Source of the DNA: G963704535 sp963704535
Lineage (GTDB): Bacteria > Chloroflexota > Chloroflexia > Chloroflexales > Roseiflexaceae
Reading direction: 5' to 3'
Assembly (NCBI GenBank): GCA_963704535.1
Contig: OY969916.1
Location: 2,046,001 to 2,110,000, forward strand
Length of the DNA stretch: 64,000 bases
In this document: in pieces, positions 18,599 through 27,453 of the stretch
How positions within the stretch are numbered: position 1 is the first letter of the stretch
Layout of the letters: each line of letters opens with the position of its first letter
Program-made: the position numbers and the translations under genes
The notes under the pieces: generated by a model
Database searches by the model: none
What the model was told of the DNA's origin: nothing
What the model saw: the letters and a program-made list of their open reading frames with translations, nothing else

Positions 18599-21127
18599 AT
18601 GTCACCTCATGTCGCGCCACTAATCGGACGACAACCTGCGCTGGCCGAGGCACTGGCCTTCACCCACGCCGCGCTTCAGCCCGGCGCCGGCGGGCTCTTG
18701 GCGATCGTCGGGCCGCCTGGGATCGGCAAATCCCGGCTCGTCGCCGAGGTCCTCGGCGCGCTCCCCGCTGCGCGCCTGATCCAGGACGCATGCCAGGGCC
18801 AGGAACAGGATCGACCCTACGCCCTGGTCGCCCGACTCTTCCGCCAGATGCTGGGCCTGCTACCCTCCGATGACCCTGCCGTCCAGGCCGCGATCCTGCT
18901 CGGTCGCCTGGAGGCGCTGGTGCCCGGCTGGGGTCGCTTCGTGCCGCTGCTCGCGCCGCTGCTCGACCTGGCGCTGCCGGAGAACGACCTGACCCAAGCG
19001 CTCATGCCGGAGCAGCGGCGCGACCGGCTCGATGATCTACTGGTGCTGGGCGGCTGTGCGCTGGCCCGGCGCGGTCCGCTGGTGCTCGCCATCGACGACA
19101 TGCAGTGGGCCGATGCGTCGAGCCAGGCGGTGCTTCAGCGGCTGGCGTCGGAGAGCAGTGGGCAACCCTTGCTGCTGCTGCTCGCCGCGTCGGAACTGGC
19201 CGAGACCTGGCGCGAGCTGGCCCAGAGCGCCACGATCGCGCTGGAGCCGCTGGACTATCCCGACAGCGGCGCGCTGCTGGCCGCCATCCTTGGCGCGGCG
19301 CCGCCGGCTGATCTCCAGGCGGCGCTCGAAACGCTGCCCGGCGTGCCCCTGTATCTAGAGCAGCTCGCGCTATATCTGCTCGAGTTGGGCGCCCTGCGCC
19401 GGGGCAGCGGCGGCGCGTGGGAATGTCCGCGCGGGCTCGACCGCGACACCCTGCCGGCTAGTGCCGAGCAATGCGTCAGCGCCCGCATCGATCTGCTGGC
19501 GGCCGAGGCGCGCGAGCTGCTGTATGCCGCAGCGGTGATCGGACCGCCCTGCCCCGCGCCGCTCCTGGCGGCCATGAACGGTCGCGACCTTGCGCCGGCG
19601 CAGCCCCTGGCCGACCTGGCCGATCGCGTGCTCCTGCTGCCGGACGAGGCGGCGCCGGAGCTTTGCTACCGCTTCAAGCACACGCTCATCCACGACGTCG
19701 CCTACAACCACATACCCTTTGAGCGGAAGCAGGTGATCCACGCGCGGGTCGCGGCCACGCTCGAGCAACTCGCCGCCGATGCGCTCGATCAGCACCGGGC
19801 GACGTTGACCAGGCATTACCTGCGCGCCGGCCAGCTTCAGCGCGCCTTCCCGCACCTGCTACAGGAGGCCCAGCAGGCTCAGGCGCGCTACGCCCTGCGC
19901 GAGGCGCTGACCCTCTATCAGCAGGCGCTCGCGATCACACCCTGGCGCGACCGGGAGGACGAGAGGCTCGACCTGACTACCGCCGTCACGCTGTACGAGA
20001 GCTTGGGCGACGTGCTGGCGCTGACTGGCGACTACGGCGGCGCGCGAGCCCATTATGAGCACCTCATCCGCCTGCTCGACCACCACGGCGCCGAAGACCG
20101 CCCCTTGCGCCAGGCCACGCTCCAGCGCAAGATCGGCAACACCTACGAGCACCAGGGCAACCCCGAGCCGGCCCTCGACTGGTTCAGCCGCGCCACCGCG
20201 ACGATCGCCGCCGCCGAGCCTGGCGACGCCACACAGCTTGAGTGTGCGCGAATCCTCAATGGGGTCGGCTGGGTCGCGTTTCGGCAGAACGACCTCGACG
20301 CAGCCCAGCAGCACCTCGATCAGGCGCTGATCTGGACCAACACCCAGGCGGCCGACGATACCCGGGCACGCATCCTGAACCGTCTCGGCGGCATCGCCTG
20401 GCAGCGCGGCGAGATCGAGCTGGCCCAGCGGTATGTCGAGCAGAGCTTGGCTGCCAGCGAGCAAAGCGGCAACCTGGTCGATCAGGCGCGCGCGCTCAAC
20501 AACCTGGGGAATCTCACCGGCAGCCAGGGCTCGCTCGACAACTCGATCCGCTATAGCCTGCGGGCGTTGGCGATCAACGAGCGGATCGGCAACCGGCGCG
20601 AACTGGCGATCACGGCCAACAATATCGGCTGCACGTTCTTTGACCGCGGCGAGTATGACCAGGCGCGCGAGTACCTGACCCAGGGGCTCGAACGCGCCAC
20701 CGAAGTGCGCGACGCCTACGCGCAGATGCACGCGCTGATCAACCTCGGCCGGGTGCTCACCGAGCTGCGCGAATGGGACCTGGCCGTGCAGATGATCCGA
20801 CGCGGCACGGCCATCGCGATCCAATTCAATCAGCCAGCCATGCAGCTTGATGCTGCCGTCGCACTGTCCGAGATCGCACTTCTGCGGGGCCAGCTCGACA
20901 CTGCGGCGCGGCATTACCAGGAAGCCCAGGAGCTGGAGTCCGACACCGAGAGTGAGGAGTATGGCCGTTTCCAGCGGCTGGCCGCCAGGCTCGCCCTCGC
21001 GCAGGGGCAGGCGGCGCGGGCGGGCGAATTGCTTCAGGAGAACCTTGAGCTCTTCACCCGGCTCCACAATATGCCAGAGGTGGCGCGCACACGCAAACTG
21101 CTTGCAGCTCTGGAAAAAGGGAGTTGA
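18599..21127 (+). CDS. AAA ATPase / tetratricopeptide regulator
   Basis: An 842-residue protein of the MalT/AfsR-like STAND or guanylate-cyclase-associated ATPase type. It opens with LIGRQPALAEAL, then Walker A GPPGIGKSR near residue 38 and Walker B LVLAIDDMQWAD near 160. A helical sensor region follows to about 400, then many TPR units (for example ALNNLGNLTG, TANNIGCTFF, HALINLGRVL) to the C-terminus. No DNA-binding or catalytic output domain is visible, so it may act through protein partners. ATG 18599 has GAGG about 7 bases upstream; the in-frame ATG at 18560 has no good spacing. The C-terminal codons run directly into a repeat element. Confidence 0.85.
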   Translation: MSPHVAPLIGRQPALAEALAFTHAALQPGAGGLLAIVGPPGIGKSRLVAEVLGALPAARLIQDACQGQEQDRPYALVARLFRQMLGLLPSDDPAVQAAILLGRLEALVPGWGRFVPLLAPLLDLALPENDLTQALMPEQRRDRLDDLLVLGGCALARRGPLVLAIDDMQWADASSQAVLQRLASESSGQPLLLLLAASELAETWRELAQSATIALEPLDYPDSGALLAAILGAAPPADLQAALETLPGVPLYLEQLALYLLELGALRRGSGGAWECPRGLDRDTLPASAEQCVSARIDLLAAEARELLYAAAVIGPPCPAPLLAAMNGRDLAPAQPLADLADRVLLLPDEAAPELCYRFKHTLIHDVAYNHIPFERKQVIHARVAATLEQLAADALDQHRATLTRHYLRAGQLQRAFPHLLQEAQQAQARYALREALTLYQQALAITPWRDREDERLDLTTAVTLYESLGDVLALTGDYGGARAHYEHLIRLLDHHGAEDRPLRQATLQRKIGNTYEHQGNPEPALDWFSRATATIAAAEPGDATQLECARILNGVGWVAFRQNDLDAAQQHLDQALIWTNTQAADDTRARILNRLGGIAWQRGEIELAQRYVEQSLAASEQSGNLVDQARALNNLGNLTGSQGSLDNSIRYSLRALAINERIGNRRELAITANNIGCTFFDRGEYDQAREYLTQGLERATEVRDAYAQMHALINLGRVLTELREWDLAVQMIRRGTAIAIQFNQPAMQLDAAVALSEIALLRGQLDTAARHYQEAQELESDTESEEYGRFQRLAARLALAQGQAARAGELLQENLELFTRLHNMPEVARTRKLLAALEKGS

Positions 21128-21235
21128 GGGGGCTGTCCTCTCAGTCTCCCCACCCACAATGAAAAGTAGAACAGCTTTGGAAAAAGGGGTTTGAGGGGCT
21201 GTCCTCTCAGTCTCCCTCACCCACGGTGTAAAGGA
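21114..21235. repeat. Two tandem copies of the GGGAAAAAGGG...TGAGGGG...CCTCTCAGTCTCCC element
   Basis: Two imperfect copies of the palindromic family seen at 18303-18372, separated by AAAGTAGAACAGCTTTGG. The first overlaps the stop codon of the AAA-TPR gene, so part of the repeat is its 3' end. Confidence 0.75.
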
Positions 21236-21248
21236 ATGTATAAACAAA

Positions 21249-22082
21249 ATGCTATCAAATCAGGTTTGCCTAGTGACCGGCGGTGCGCAAGGCATCGGCT
21301 GGGCCACCGCGCAAGCGCTGGCCGCTCACGGAGGCAGTGTCTACATCTGTGATATCGCCGACGAACACACGCGGGCGGCGCGCGAGCAGGCCGCCGCCTG
21401 CCCCTGGCCCGACCGCTTCCACTTCGCCCACTGTGATGTCGCCGACCATGCCCAGGTGGAGGCGTGGATCGACAGCATCTATCAGCGCACAAAGCGGATC
21501 GATGTGTTGATCAACAACGCCGCCTTTGTGCGCTGGCGGGATGTGCTGGACATGAGCCTGGCGGATGAAGAAAAGACGTTACAGGTGGGCTTCGCCGCCG
21601 TTATGTACACCACCAGGATGGTGCTACCGCGGATGCTGGCAGCCGGGCGCGGGCACATCGTCAATATCGGCTCGTCGGCCGGGCGCATTTTCGTGGGCAG
21701 CTCATCGGCGGCGTACGCAGCCACCAAGGCGGCGGTGGATGGATACACCCAGACATTGCAGGTCGAGCTTCACGGCACGCCCATCCATGTGATGCTGGTC
21801 CGGCCGGGAACCGTGGCGGGCACGACCTTCTTCGGCGCTCATGTCCCTTCTTCGCGTATGCCGCGCCTGGCCGACTTTATACCGCCCCTGACCCCTGCAT
21901 GTGTGGCCGCAGCCATCGTGCGAGGGCTGGGGCGGCGCAAGCCGATCGTGGATGTGCCGGGCAACCTGGCGCTCTTTTATCACCTATTCCACTTCGCGCC
22001 GAACCTTACCCGCTGGCTCGTCCGCGCCGGCGGCAGCGCGCATTGCGATTTCAGCCGGCCGCTGGTGGGCAAGAAAGGCTGA
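21249..22082 (+). CDS. Short-chain dehydrogenase/reductase
   Basis: A 277-residue classical SDR oxidising or reducing a hydroxyl/carbonyl group with NAD(P). Visible signatures: cofactor loop TGGAQGIG near residues 10-17, INNAAF in the NAG-like position, serine in IVNIGSSAG, and the catalytic pair Y156-x3-K160 (AAYAATKAAVDGY). The C-terminal 60 residues extend beyond the core and may bind substrate or membrane. Two genes upstream of the diterpene cyclase on the same strand, it could be a tailoring enzyme for the terpene, but that is inference. AAAGGA lies 12 bases before the ATG, rather far. Confidence 0.9.
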   Translation: MLSNQVCLVTGGAQGIGWATAQALAAHGGSVYICDIADEHTRAAREQAAACPWPDRFHFAHCDVADHAQVEAWIDSIYQRTKRIDVLINNAAFVRWRDVLDMSLADEEKTLQVGFAAVMYTTRMVLPRMLAAGRGHIVNIGSSAGRIFVGSSSAAYAATKAAVDGYTQTLQVELHGTPIHVMLVRPGTVAGTTFFGAHVPSSRMPRLADFIPPLTPACVAAAIVRGLGRRKPIVDVPGNLALFYHLFHFAPNLTRWLVRAGGSAHCDFSRPLVGKKG

Positions 22083-22154
22083 CGAGCGCAGGATACGTCC
22101 TTCAAATCAGTAAGCAGGTCGGCTTTCGCAGTCTGCTTCTATGGAGCGTTTTCA

Positions 22155-22802
22155 ATGCAGAATCCAATCAATCCAATCATAGACACGGCGAACGAGCGGA
22201 ACAGAGCGTATCCGCCCGCTCCATGGGAGCTATCCGGGCAGATGTGGATGGGCGTGTTCCGTCTCCAGGCCGGGTCGATGCCCCTCCCGGCCGGGGCCAA
22301 GCGGCTGCTCGGCCCACGCTGGCTGATCCTCGCATGCATCCGCTATCTCGACGGCGTGCTGCGCTATGATGAGCTGGCATTCGGGACGTTGATCGTCTAC
22401 AATCAACGGCCAGGGATCTGGGTAGACCGCATCTGGGTCGATAACGAACAGTCGTTGTGGGGTGGGCGGCGGCTGTGGGGCGTGCCCAAAGAGCTGGCGC
22501 AGTTCGACTGGCGTGGGGATACGGTGACGGTGGCGGACGCCACAGGGCCGATTATGAGCGTGGCGCTGGATCGCGGGCCGGTTCACCTGCCCCCGCTCCC
22601 ATTCATCGGGCCCGGCATCGGGCAGATCGACGGGCAATGGGTCGCTTCACGCGGGCAGTTTCGGGGCCGATTTGGCAGCTCAGGGCTGCGGATCAAGGCC
22701 TGGAACAATCGCTTCCCCTACCGCCCCGCCGCGCGGCCGCTCTTCAGTTTCGCGGCCAAACCCTTCCACCTACATCTGCCCCCGGCAGAGTCGCTGATGT
22801 GA
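22155..22802 (+). CDS. Acetoacetate decarboxylase-like protein
   Basis: A 215-residue member of the acetoacetate decarboxylase superfamily. Supporting sequence: YPPAPWELSGQMWMGVF at the N-terminus; a central RIWVDNEQSLWGGRRLWG segment; and GVPKELAQF, where family members have the Schiff-base Lys region (GxPKKL). Superfamily members include decarboxylases, aldol-dehydratases and enzymes of polyketide-like pathways, so the exact reaction is open. It sits between the SDR and the diterpene cyclase in the same direction. Confidence 0.75.
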   Translation: MQNPINPIIDTANERNRAYPPAPWELSGQMWMGVFRLQAGSMPLPAGAKRLLGPRWLILACIRYLDGVLRYDELAFGTLIVYNQRPGIWVDRIWVDNEQSLWGGRRLWGVPKELAQFDWRGDTVTVADATGPIMSVALDRGPVHLPPLPFIGPGIGQIDGQWVASRGQFRGRFGSSGLRIKAWNNRFPYRPAARPLFSFAAKPFHLHLPPAESLM

Positions 22803-23158
22803 TCGTCTATGTCCGTGGTGAAAAAAGGGGAGTTTGAGGGGACAGCCCCTCAAACTCCCCTTTTTAGACAGCCTCTCATACTATCCACCTACGGGATGAC
22901 TCAAACTCGCTTATATCGCTCCAAACATCCTCAAAGCCATCCCATCTCCTTTCGTTCATTGCAACGGTTATTACATGGAGCCACGAAACTTCAGTTGCCG
23001 CTGATCGTGAGACCATGAGATTGTCTTCGATCGGTGCGGCACGTCTCCGGTGACGACCATCCTTGCGGCGCGCGAGCCACTTGCGACCGGCTGCGCGGCT
23101 CGGCCTTGTCACTGGCGATGACAATGATTGTCGAATGTTAGCTGTGAGGAAGACGCCT
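22803..23158. repeat. Spacer before the diterpene genes with one palindromic element
   Basis: A GGGGAGTTTGAGGGGACAGC / CCCCTCAAACTCCCC hairpin at 22826-22864, followed by a T-run, can serve as terminator of the preceding gene. The remaining about 290 bases show no convincing gene; they should hold the promoter of the terpene operon. Confidence 0.6.
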
Positions 23159-24700
23159 ATGTTTATCGATCACTCCGGGTCATCTAGCCGCGCCGACCGC
23201 TGTGCGATCGCCAGCACCGTCTATGACACCGCCTGGGTTGCCGCGCTACGCCACCCCCAGAACCCCACCATACCGCGTGTCCCGACCGCATACCACTGGC
23301 TTTGCAATCGTCAACTGCACGACGGCAGTTGGGGCAGCAGCGTGCCGTTCGCCCAGGATCGGATTATCTGCACATTGGCCGCCATCCGCGCGCTGACGCG
23401 CTTTCCGCAGACCGACGCGACCTACTCGGCCCTGCGCTCCGGGCAGCGCTACCTCTGGCATGCCGCAGCGCACCTTGGCAAGGAGCCGGTCGAACTAGTC
23501 GCCTTCGAGCTGCTCGTCCCGACTCTGGCGGCGGACGTGGAGACGGCGGGCATCGAGCTGCCGCCGTATATCCACCAGTACGATCACCTGCGCCGCGAAA
23601 AACTGGCATTGATCCCGCCGCACCTCCAGATCTCCGCGCTGACGACGTTAAGTCATTCGCTGGAGTGCCTGGGCACCACAATCGCGCCGGCGACGTTACG
23701 GGCCGCGCAAAACGCCAACGGGTCGATCGGCAACTCCCCGGCGGCGACCGCCTACTACCTGGACCGCGAGGAGAATGCGGCCGCCTGGGGCTACCTACAA
23801 ACCTGCATGGCAGCCGGCGATGGCGTCGCAGTGCCGGTGCTACACCCCTGTGCCACATATGACCTGCTCTGGTCGGCGTATCACCGCGCCCTCGGCGGCC
23901 GGTCGTGGAGCAGCCTGGTGTCCCCGCAGCAAACCGCGTGGCTGGCGGAGCAGATCCAGGACGGCGTGAGGCTGGACCCATCCTTCCCGATCCCTGATGC
24001 CGATGATACTGCGGTTGCCGCCCTGCTGCTGTTGGAGCAAGGGTTCGCGATCGATGAGACGGTGCTGGAGCAGTTCGCCCGGCCGACCCACTACGCCAGC
24101 TTCTCCTTCGAACGCGGGGTCTCTACCGGCGTAAACATCCACGCACTGCATTTCCTGACCCGCCTGCCGCCGACGCAGCAGCGGCTCAACCGCATCAGGA
24201 CCATGTTGACATTTCTGGGCGACCAGCGCAGCCACACAACCTACTGGTTCGATAAATGGCATTGCTCGCCCTTCTATGCGACCGCGCACGCCTTGATCAG
24301 CCTCGCGCATGTCACGGATGCGAACAACGCCGCCAGGGCCGCCGCACTGGCCGCGCCGGCGCTGGTGTGGCTGCGCGCGACACAGGGGCAGGACGGCGGC
24401 TGGGGCTGGTATGGGCGCTCAACCGCTGAAGAGACAGCGCTGGCCGTGCTCGGCTTACGCGCGTGGCTTGATCGCGAGCCGTGGGCCTTGCAAGCGGCTC
24501 GCCGGGGCCGGCGCTTCATCGCCACAAGTCGCCACGCGCCGATCGACGCTCTGTGGATGGATAAATGCCTCTACACACCGTCGAACATTGTCTCGGCGAT
24601 GCTCAACTCCGCGCTCGACGGCGATCTGCTGCACATGGATATGACGCACGCGGCTACGTCGGCAGTTGAGAGAGAGGAGTTGAGCGATGTCGCTCATTGA
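23159..24700 (+). CDS. Class II diterpene cyclase (copalyl/kolavenyl diphosphate synthase type)
   Basis: A 513-residue protein that should cyclise geranylgeranyl diphosphate by protonation. The signature DxDD acid is present as D280-A-D-D283 (PIPDADDTAVAAL). Helical-barrel repeats of the terpene-cyclase/squalene-hopene family surround it (LHDGSWGSS, QDGGWGWYGRSTAEETALAV). The length fits the bacterial two-domain cyclases. ATG 23159 (MFIDHSG) has GAGGA at a proper distance; upstream in-frame ATGs do not. The stop overlaps the next gene by 14 bases, as in the Herpetosiphon kolavenyl diphosphate synthase / kolavelool synthase pair. The ring system made cannot be read from the sequence. Confidence 0.9.
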   Translation: MFIDHSGSSSRADRCAIASTVYDTAWVAALRHPQNPTIPRVPTAYHWLCNRQLHDGSWGSSVPFAQDRIICTLAAIRALTRFPQTDATYSALRSGQRYLWHAAAHLGKEPVELVAFELLVPTLAADVETAGIELPPYIHQYDHLRREKLALIPPHLQISALTTLSHSLECLGTTIAPATLRAAQNANGSIGNSPAATAYYLDREENAAAWGYLQTCMAAGDGVAVPVLHPCATYDLLWSAYHRALGGRSWSSLVSPQQTAWLAEQIQDGVRLDPSFPIPDADDTAVAALLLLEQGFAIDETVLEQFARPTHYASFSFERGVSTGVNIHALHFLTRLPPTQQRLNRIRTMLTFLGDQRSHTTYWFDKWHCSPFYATAHALISLAHVTDANNAARAAALAAPALVWLRATQGQDGGWGWYGRSTAEETALAVLGLRAWLDREPWALQAARRGRRFIATSRHAPIDALWMDKCLYTPSNIVSAMLNSALDGDLLHMDMTHAATSAVEREELSDVAH

Positions 24701-25619
24701 TCTCCCCTGCTTCGCCGACCTCGGCTCGGTCGAGCGCGCGGCCCTGGCAAAGCGTGCCGACCACTTCAGCGCGCGCCTAGCCGCGTGGGACATGCTGCCG
24801 GCGATCATGCCGAGCCGGCGGCAACGCACAGGGCGCGTCGCAGGGCTGTCGCTCCACTGCGCGCTACTCGCTCCCTTGCTTGGCGACGCCGGCGCCGAGC
24901 TGGCTGGGCAGTATATGCTCTGGCAATGCGCGCTCGACCACCAGTGGGATGAGGAACAGGTGCCGCTGCACGAGGCACTCCGGCGCATCGCCGGCTACGC
25001 CGCCCTGCTGCGCGGCTGCGACGAGGTCCTGGAGCAGACCGATCCACTGGGCTACGCCCTGTGGGAGATTCAGCAGGCGCTGGCGGAGTATCCGCTGTTC
25101 GCCGACCTGGCGGTCTCCTGGATCACTATGAACGTGCAGCTCATGATCTCCATGTTTCACGGCGATACCTGGCGCACAGCCTACCGCCATCGTGGGCATA
25201 TCCCCGTATCGCTGACTCTGGAGCAATACCTGGAGGTCGCGGAGGCCAGCATTGGCGCGCTCCCATTGCTTATCGCCATCCAGATGATCTCTGGCGATCG
25301 GTCAATTCTCGCACATCAAGGCTGGCTGTACGAGGCCGGGCGGATCATGGCGCGCGCGACTCGCCTGGCGAATGACATTCGCTCGTACGAGCGCGAACAG
25401 CGCGAGGGTACGTTGAATGCGGTGGGAATCATCAAGGCCGGCACGCCGGACGCGACCGATGTCGAGCGGCTGCTGTGGTCGGAGGTGACGGCGCTGCGCG
25501 AGTGCTGCCGCGCGCTGTGTACTGCGCCGCGCACCGGGACCGGCAAGGTCGAGGCGGCGATCATGGCGCTCACCGAGCTGACCTGCGATTTCTACCTTGC
25601 GCGCGATTTCGTCGCCTGA
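24687..25619 (+). CDS. Class I diterpene synthase
   Basis: A 310-residue class I terpene synthase that should ionise the bicyclic diphosphate made by the overlapping upstream cyclase. The metal-binding aspartate motif is D84-H-Q-W-D88-E-E, a variant of DDxxD. The second site is a perfect NDxxSxxxE: N229-D-I-R-S-Y-E-R-E237. GAGGAG precedes the ATG, inside the end of the cyclase gene, so translation is probably coupled. Residues are mostly helical, as expected. By analogy with Herpetosiphon it may release a diterpene alcohol such as kolavelool. No methyltransferase follows, unlike the Herpetosiphon cluster. Confidence 0.88.
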   Translation: MSLIDLPCFADLGSVERAALAKRADHFSARLAAWDMLPAIMPSRRQRTGRVAGLSLHCALLAPLLGDAGAELAGQYMLWQCALDHQWDEEQVPLHEALRRIAGYAALLRGCDEVLEQTDPLGYALWEIQQALAEYPLFADLAVSWITMNVQLMISMFHGDTWRTAYRHRGHIPVSLTLEQYLEVAEASIGALPLLIAIQMISGDRSILAHQGWLYEAGRIMARATRLANDIRSYEREQREGTLNAVGIIKAGTPDATDVERLLWSEVTALRECCRALCTAPRTGTGKVEAAIMALTELTCDFYLARDFVA

Positions 25620-25636
25620 ACGCGGGACTCTCCGAT

Positions 25637-25676
25637 AGAAAAAGGCGGGTGGGCTGCGGCCACCCGCCCTTTTCTG
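25637..25676 (+). terminator. Rho-independent terminator after the diterpene pair
   Basis: GAAAAAGGCGGGTGGGC / GCCCACCCGCC-type stem with a GCGG loop followed by CTTTTC, 18 bases after the class I synthase stop. Confidence 0.75.
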
Positions 25677-25703
25677 CGTATTTGCCCCGACCCACCGCAC
25701 ATG

Positions 25704-25818
25704 CTATAGTCTTTCAGAAGAGAATCGGAAAGGGAGGGGCAAGGGGAGGGCAGCCCTCCCCTTAAACCCCACCCCATCCCGTCGTAAGCAGCCCAGATCA
25801 TTATCTGAAAGACTATAG
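25704..25818. mobile_element. MITE-like element with 15-bp terminal inverted repeats
   Basis: Perfect ends CTATAGTCTTTCAGA (25704-25718) and TCTGAAAGACTATAG (25804-25818) bracket an internal GGGAGGGCAGCCCTCCC hairpin. It encodes nothing and ends 8 bases before the Uma2 start codon, so it supplies the upstream part of that leader. Confidence 0.65.
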
Positions 25819-25826
25819 GAGAAGCT

Positions 25827-26417
25827 ATGTCGGCGCAACCGGAAACGCAGCTCTCACCAGAAGCCTATTTGCGGCTAGAACGCCAACGACCGTATAAGAG
25901 CGAATATTTGGCCGGCCAGGTTTATGCCCTTGCGGGTGGGAGCCATCGGCACAACATGATTGTCGCCAATGTGCTGGCCGCGCTCCACAGCCAACTGCGT
26001 CGGCGACCATGTATAGTTTATCCCAGCGATCTACGTGTCCACGTCCCTGGTGTCAAGTACTATACCTATCCTGATGTGAGTGTGGCATGCGATCCGCTGC
26101 ACTTCGCCGACGACGAGCAGGATACGTTACTGAACCCGGTCGTCCTGATCGAGGTGCTCTCCCGATCTACCGAAAACTACGATCGTGGTCGAAAATTCAA
26201 GCTCTACCGCGCGATCCCATCCTTCCAGGAATATCTCCTGGTCGCCCAGGACAGTATCCATATCGAACATTATGTTCGCCAGCCTGACAACCAGTGGCTA
26301 TTTGTCGATGTGGATGATCCCGGCACGACGATCCAACTGGCGTCCATCCAGTGCCAACTCCTGGTGGCGGATATCTACGAGAAAGTCGCTCTGGCGCCCG
26401 ACGAAGCAAACTCCTGA
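25827..26417 (+). CDS. Uma2 family endonuclease-like protein (DUF820)
   Basis: A 196-residue Uma2/DUF820 protein, a restriction-endonuclease-like fold expanded in cyanobacteria and Chloroflexota. Diagnostic segments: SPEAYLRLE at the N-terminus, ALAGGSHRHNMIVAN, YPSDLRVHV, YPDVSVAC, VVLIEVLSRSTENYDRGRKF and IPSFQEYLLV. The Asp of YPDVSV and the Glu of LIEVLS match the metal-site pattern. The ribosome-binding site AGGAG is 5 bases before the ATG. A truncated relative lies at 61,257. The cellular role of the family is unsettled. Confidence 0.9.
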   Translation: MSAQPETQLSPEAYLRLERQRPYKSEYLAGQVYALAGGSHRHNMIVANVLAALHSQLRRRPCIVYPSDLRVHVPGVKYYTYPDVSVACDPLHFADDEQDTLLNPVVLIEVLSRSTENYDRGRKFKLYRAIPSFQEYLLVAQDSIHIEHYVRQPDNQWLFVDVDDPGTTIQLASIQCQLLVADIYEKVALAPDEANS

Positions 26418-26440
26418 TTACGCCGTGTTGAGGAGGAACC

Positions 26441-27361
26441 ATGGCCAGCCCAGAGAGCAGGCAGATCAGAGCAACGCTGGTGAATGACCGGGAGACGCTG
26501 GATGTCCCGCTTGCCGTTCAGCGCGAGGAATGGCTCTCGGCAGCGGCGCAGACCGTGCTCCCGCCCGATATCACGATCGTTCCCGTCGACGCGGGGGGCG
26601 TGGCCGGCGAGTGGGTGAGCAGCCCGTCGGTCGCGCCGCAGCAGGTGCTGTGCTACCTGCATGGCGGCGGGTATAACTCGGGGTCGTGTGTGACGCACCG
26701 CGACCTGGCCGCGCGCCTGAGCCGCGCCGGCGGCGTGCGGGTGTTGCTGCTGGACTATTGCCTGGCGCCGGAGCACCCGTTCCCCGCCGCCCTCGAAGAT
26801 GCCGTGGCCGGCTACCGCTGGCTGCTTGAGCAGGGCATACAGCCGGAGCAGATCGTCATCGGCGGCGATTCGTCGGGCGGCGGCCTGGCAGTGGCGACGC
26901 TGCTACGGCTGCGGGAACACGCGCTGGCGCTGCCCGCCGCCGGGGTGCTGCTGTCACCATGGGTGGATCTGGCTGAGACTGGCCCTTCTATCCAGACCCG
27001 CGCCGCGATTGATCCGCTGGTTTCGCCGGAGAGCCTGCGGCTGGCGGCCGGCTACTACCTCGGCGGCGCCGACCCGCAGACGCCGCTGGCTTCGCCGCTG
27101 TACGCCGACCTGCGCGGCCTGCCGCCCCTGCTCATTCAGGCCGGCGATCACGAGATCCTATTGAGCGACGCGACCCGCCTGGCCGCGCAGGCCCGCGCGG
27201 CGGGGGTCGATGTCACCCTGGATGTGTGGGATGAGATGTGGCACGTCTGGCAGGTCTGGGCAGAGATCCTACCTGAGGGGCAGCAGGCGATCGAGCGCAT
27301 CAGCGCGTTTATCCGGCGGCAGCTCTCGCGCAACCAAATAAAAGCCGGCGGCGTCGAATGA
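26441..27361 (+). CDS. Alpha/beta hydrolase (hormone-sensitive-lipase family esterase)
   Basis: A 306-residue carboxylesterase-type hydrolase. The oxyanion motif is HGGG from residue 74 (YLHGGGYNSGS). The nucleophile elbow is GGDSSGGG with Ser144. The catalytic Asp/His region is near the C-terminus (LDVWDEMWHVWQVW). GAGGAGG precedes the ATG. It lies 23 bases after the Uma2 gene and could share its transcript. The substrate is unknown; HSL-family enzymes usually take short acyl esters. Confidence 0.93.
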   Translation: MASPESRQIRATLVNDRETLDVPLAVQREEWLSAAAQTVLPPDITIVPVDAGGVAGEWVSSPSVAPQQVLCYLHGGGYNSGSCVTHRDLAARLSRAGGVRVLLLDYCLAPEHPFPAALEDAVAGYRWLLEQGIQPEQIVIGGDSSGGGLAVATLLRLREHALALPAAGVLLSPWVDLAETGPSIQTRAAIDPLVSPESLRLAAGYYLGGADPQTPLASPLYADLRGLPPLLIQAGDHEILLSDATRLAAQARAAGVDVTLDVWDEMWHVWQVWAEILPEGQQAIERISAFIRRQLSRNQIKAGGVE

Positions 27362-27453
27362 GGGCTGGACAAAGCCTGGCATCGCGGCAAGCGCTTCCAG
27401 ACGGTGATTCTTTTCCAAGCTTTCTCCCGCAGATCTTCATAATGGAGAAAGCG

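Noticed and set aside
19859..21247. 462-residue minus-strand frame opposite the AAA-TPR gene
   Set aside because: No recognisable domain, begins in repeat DNA, and the opposite strand encodes regular TPR units.
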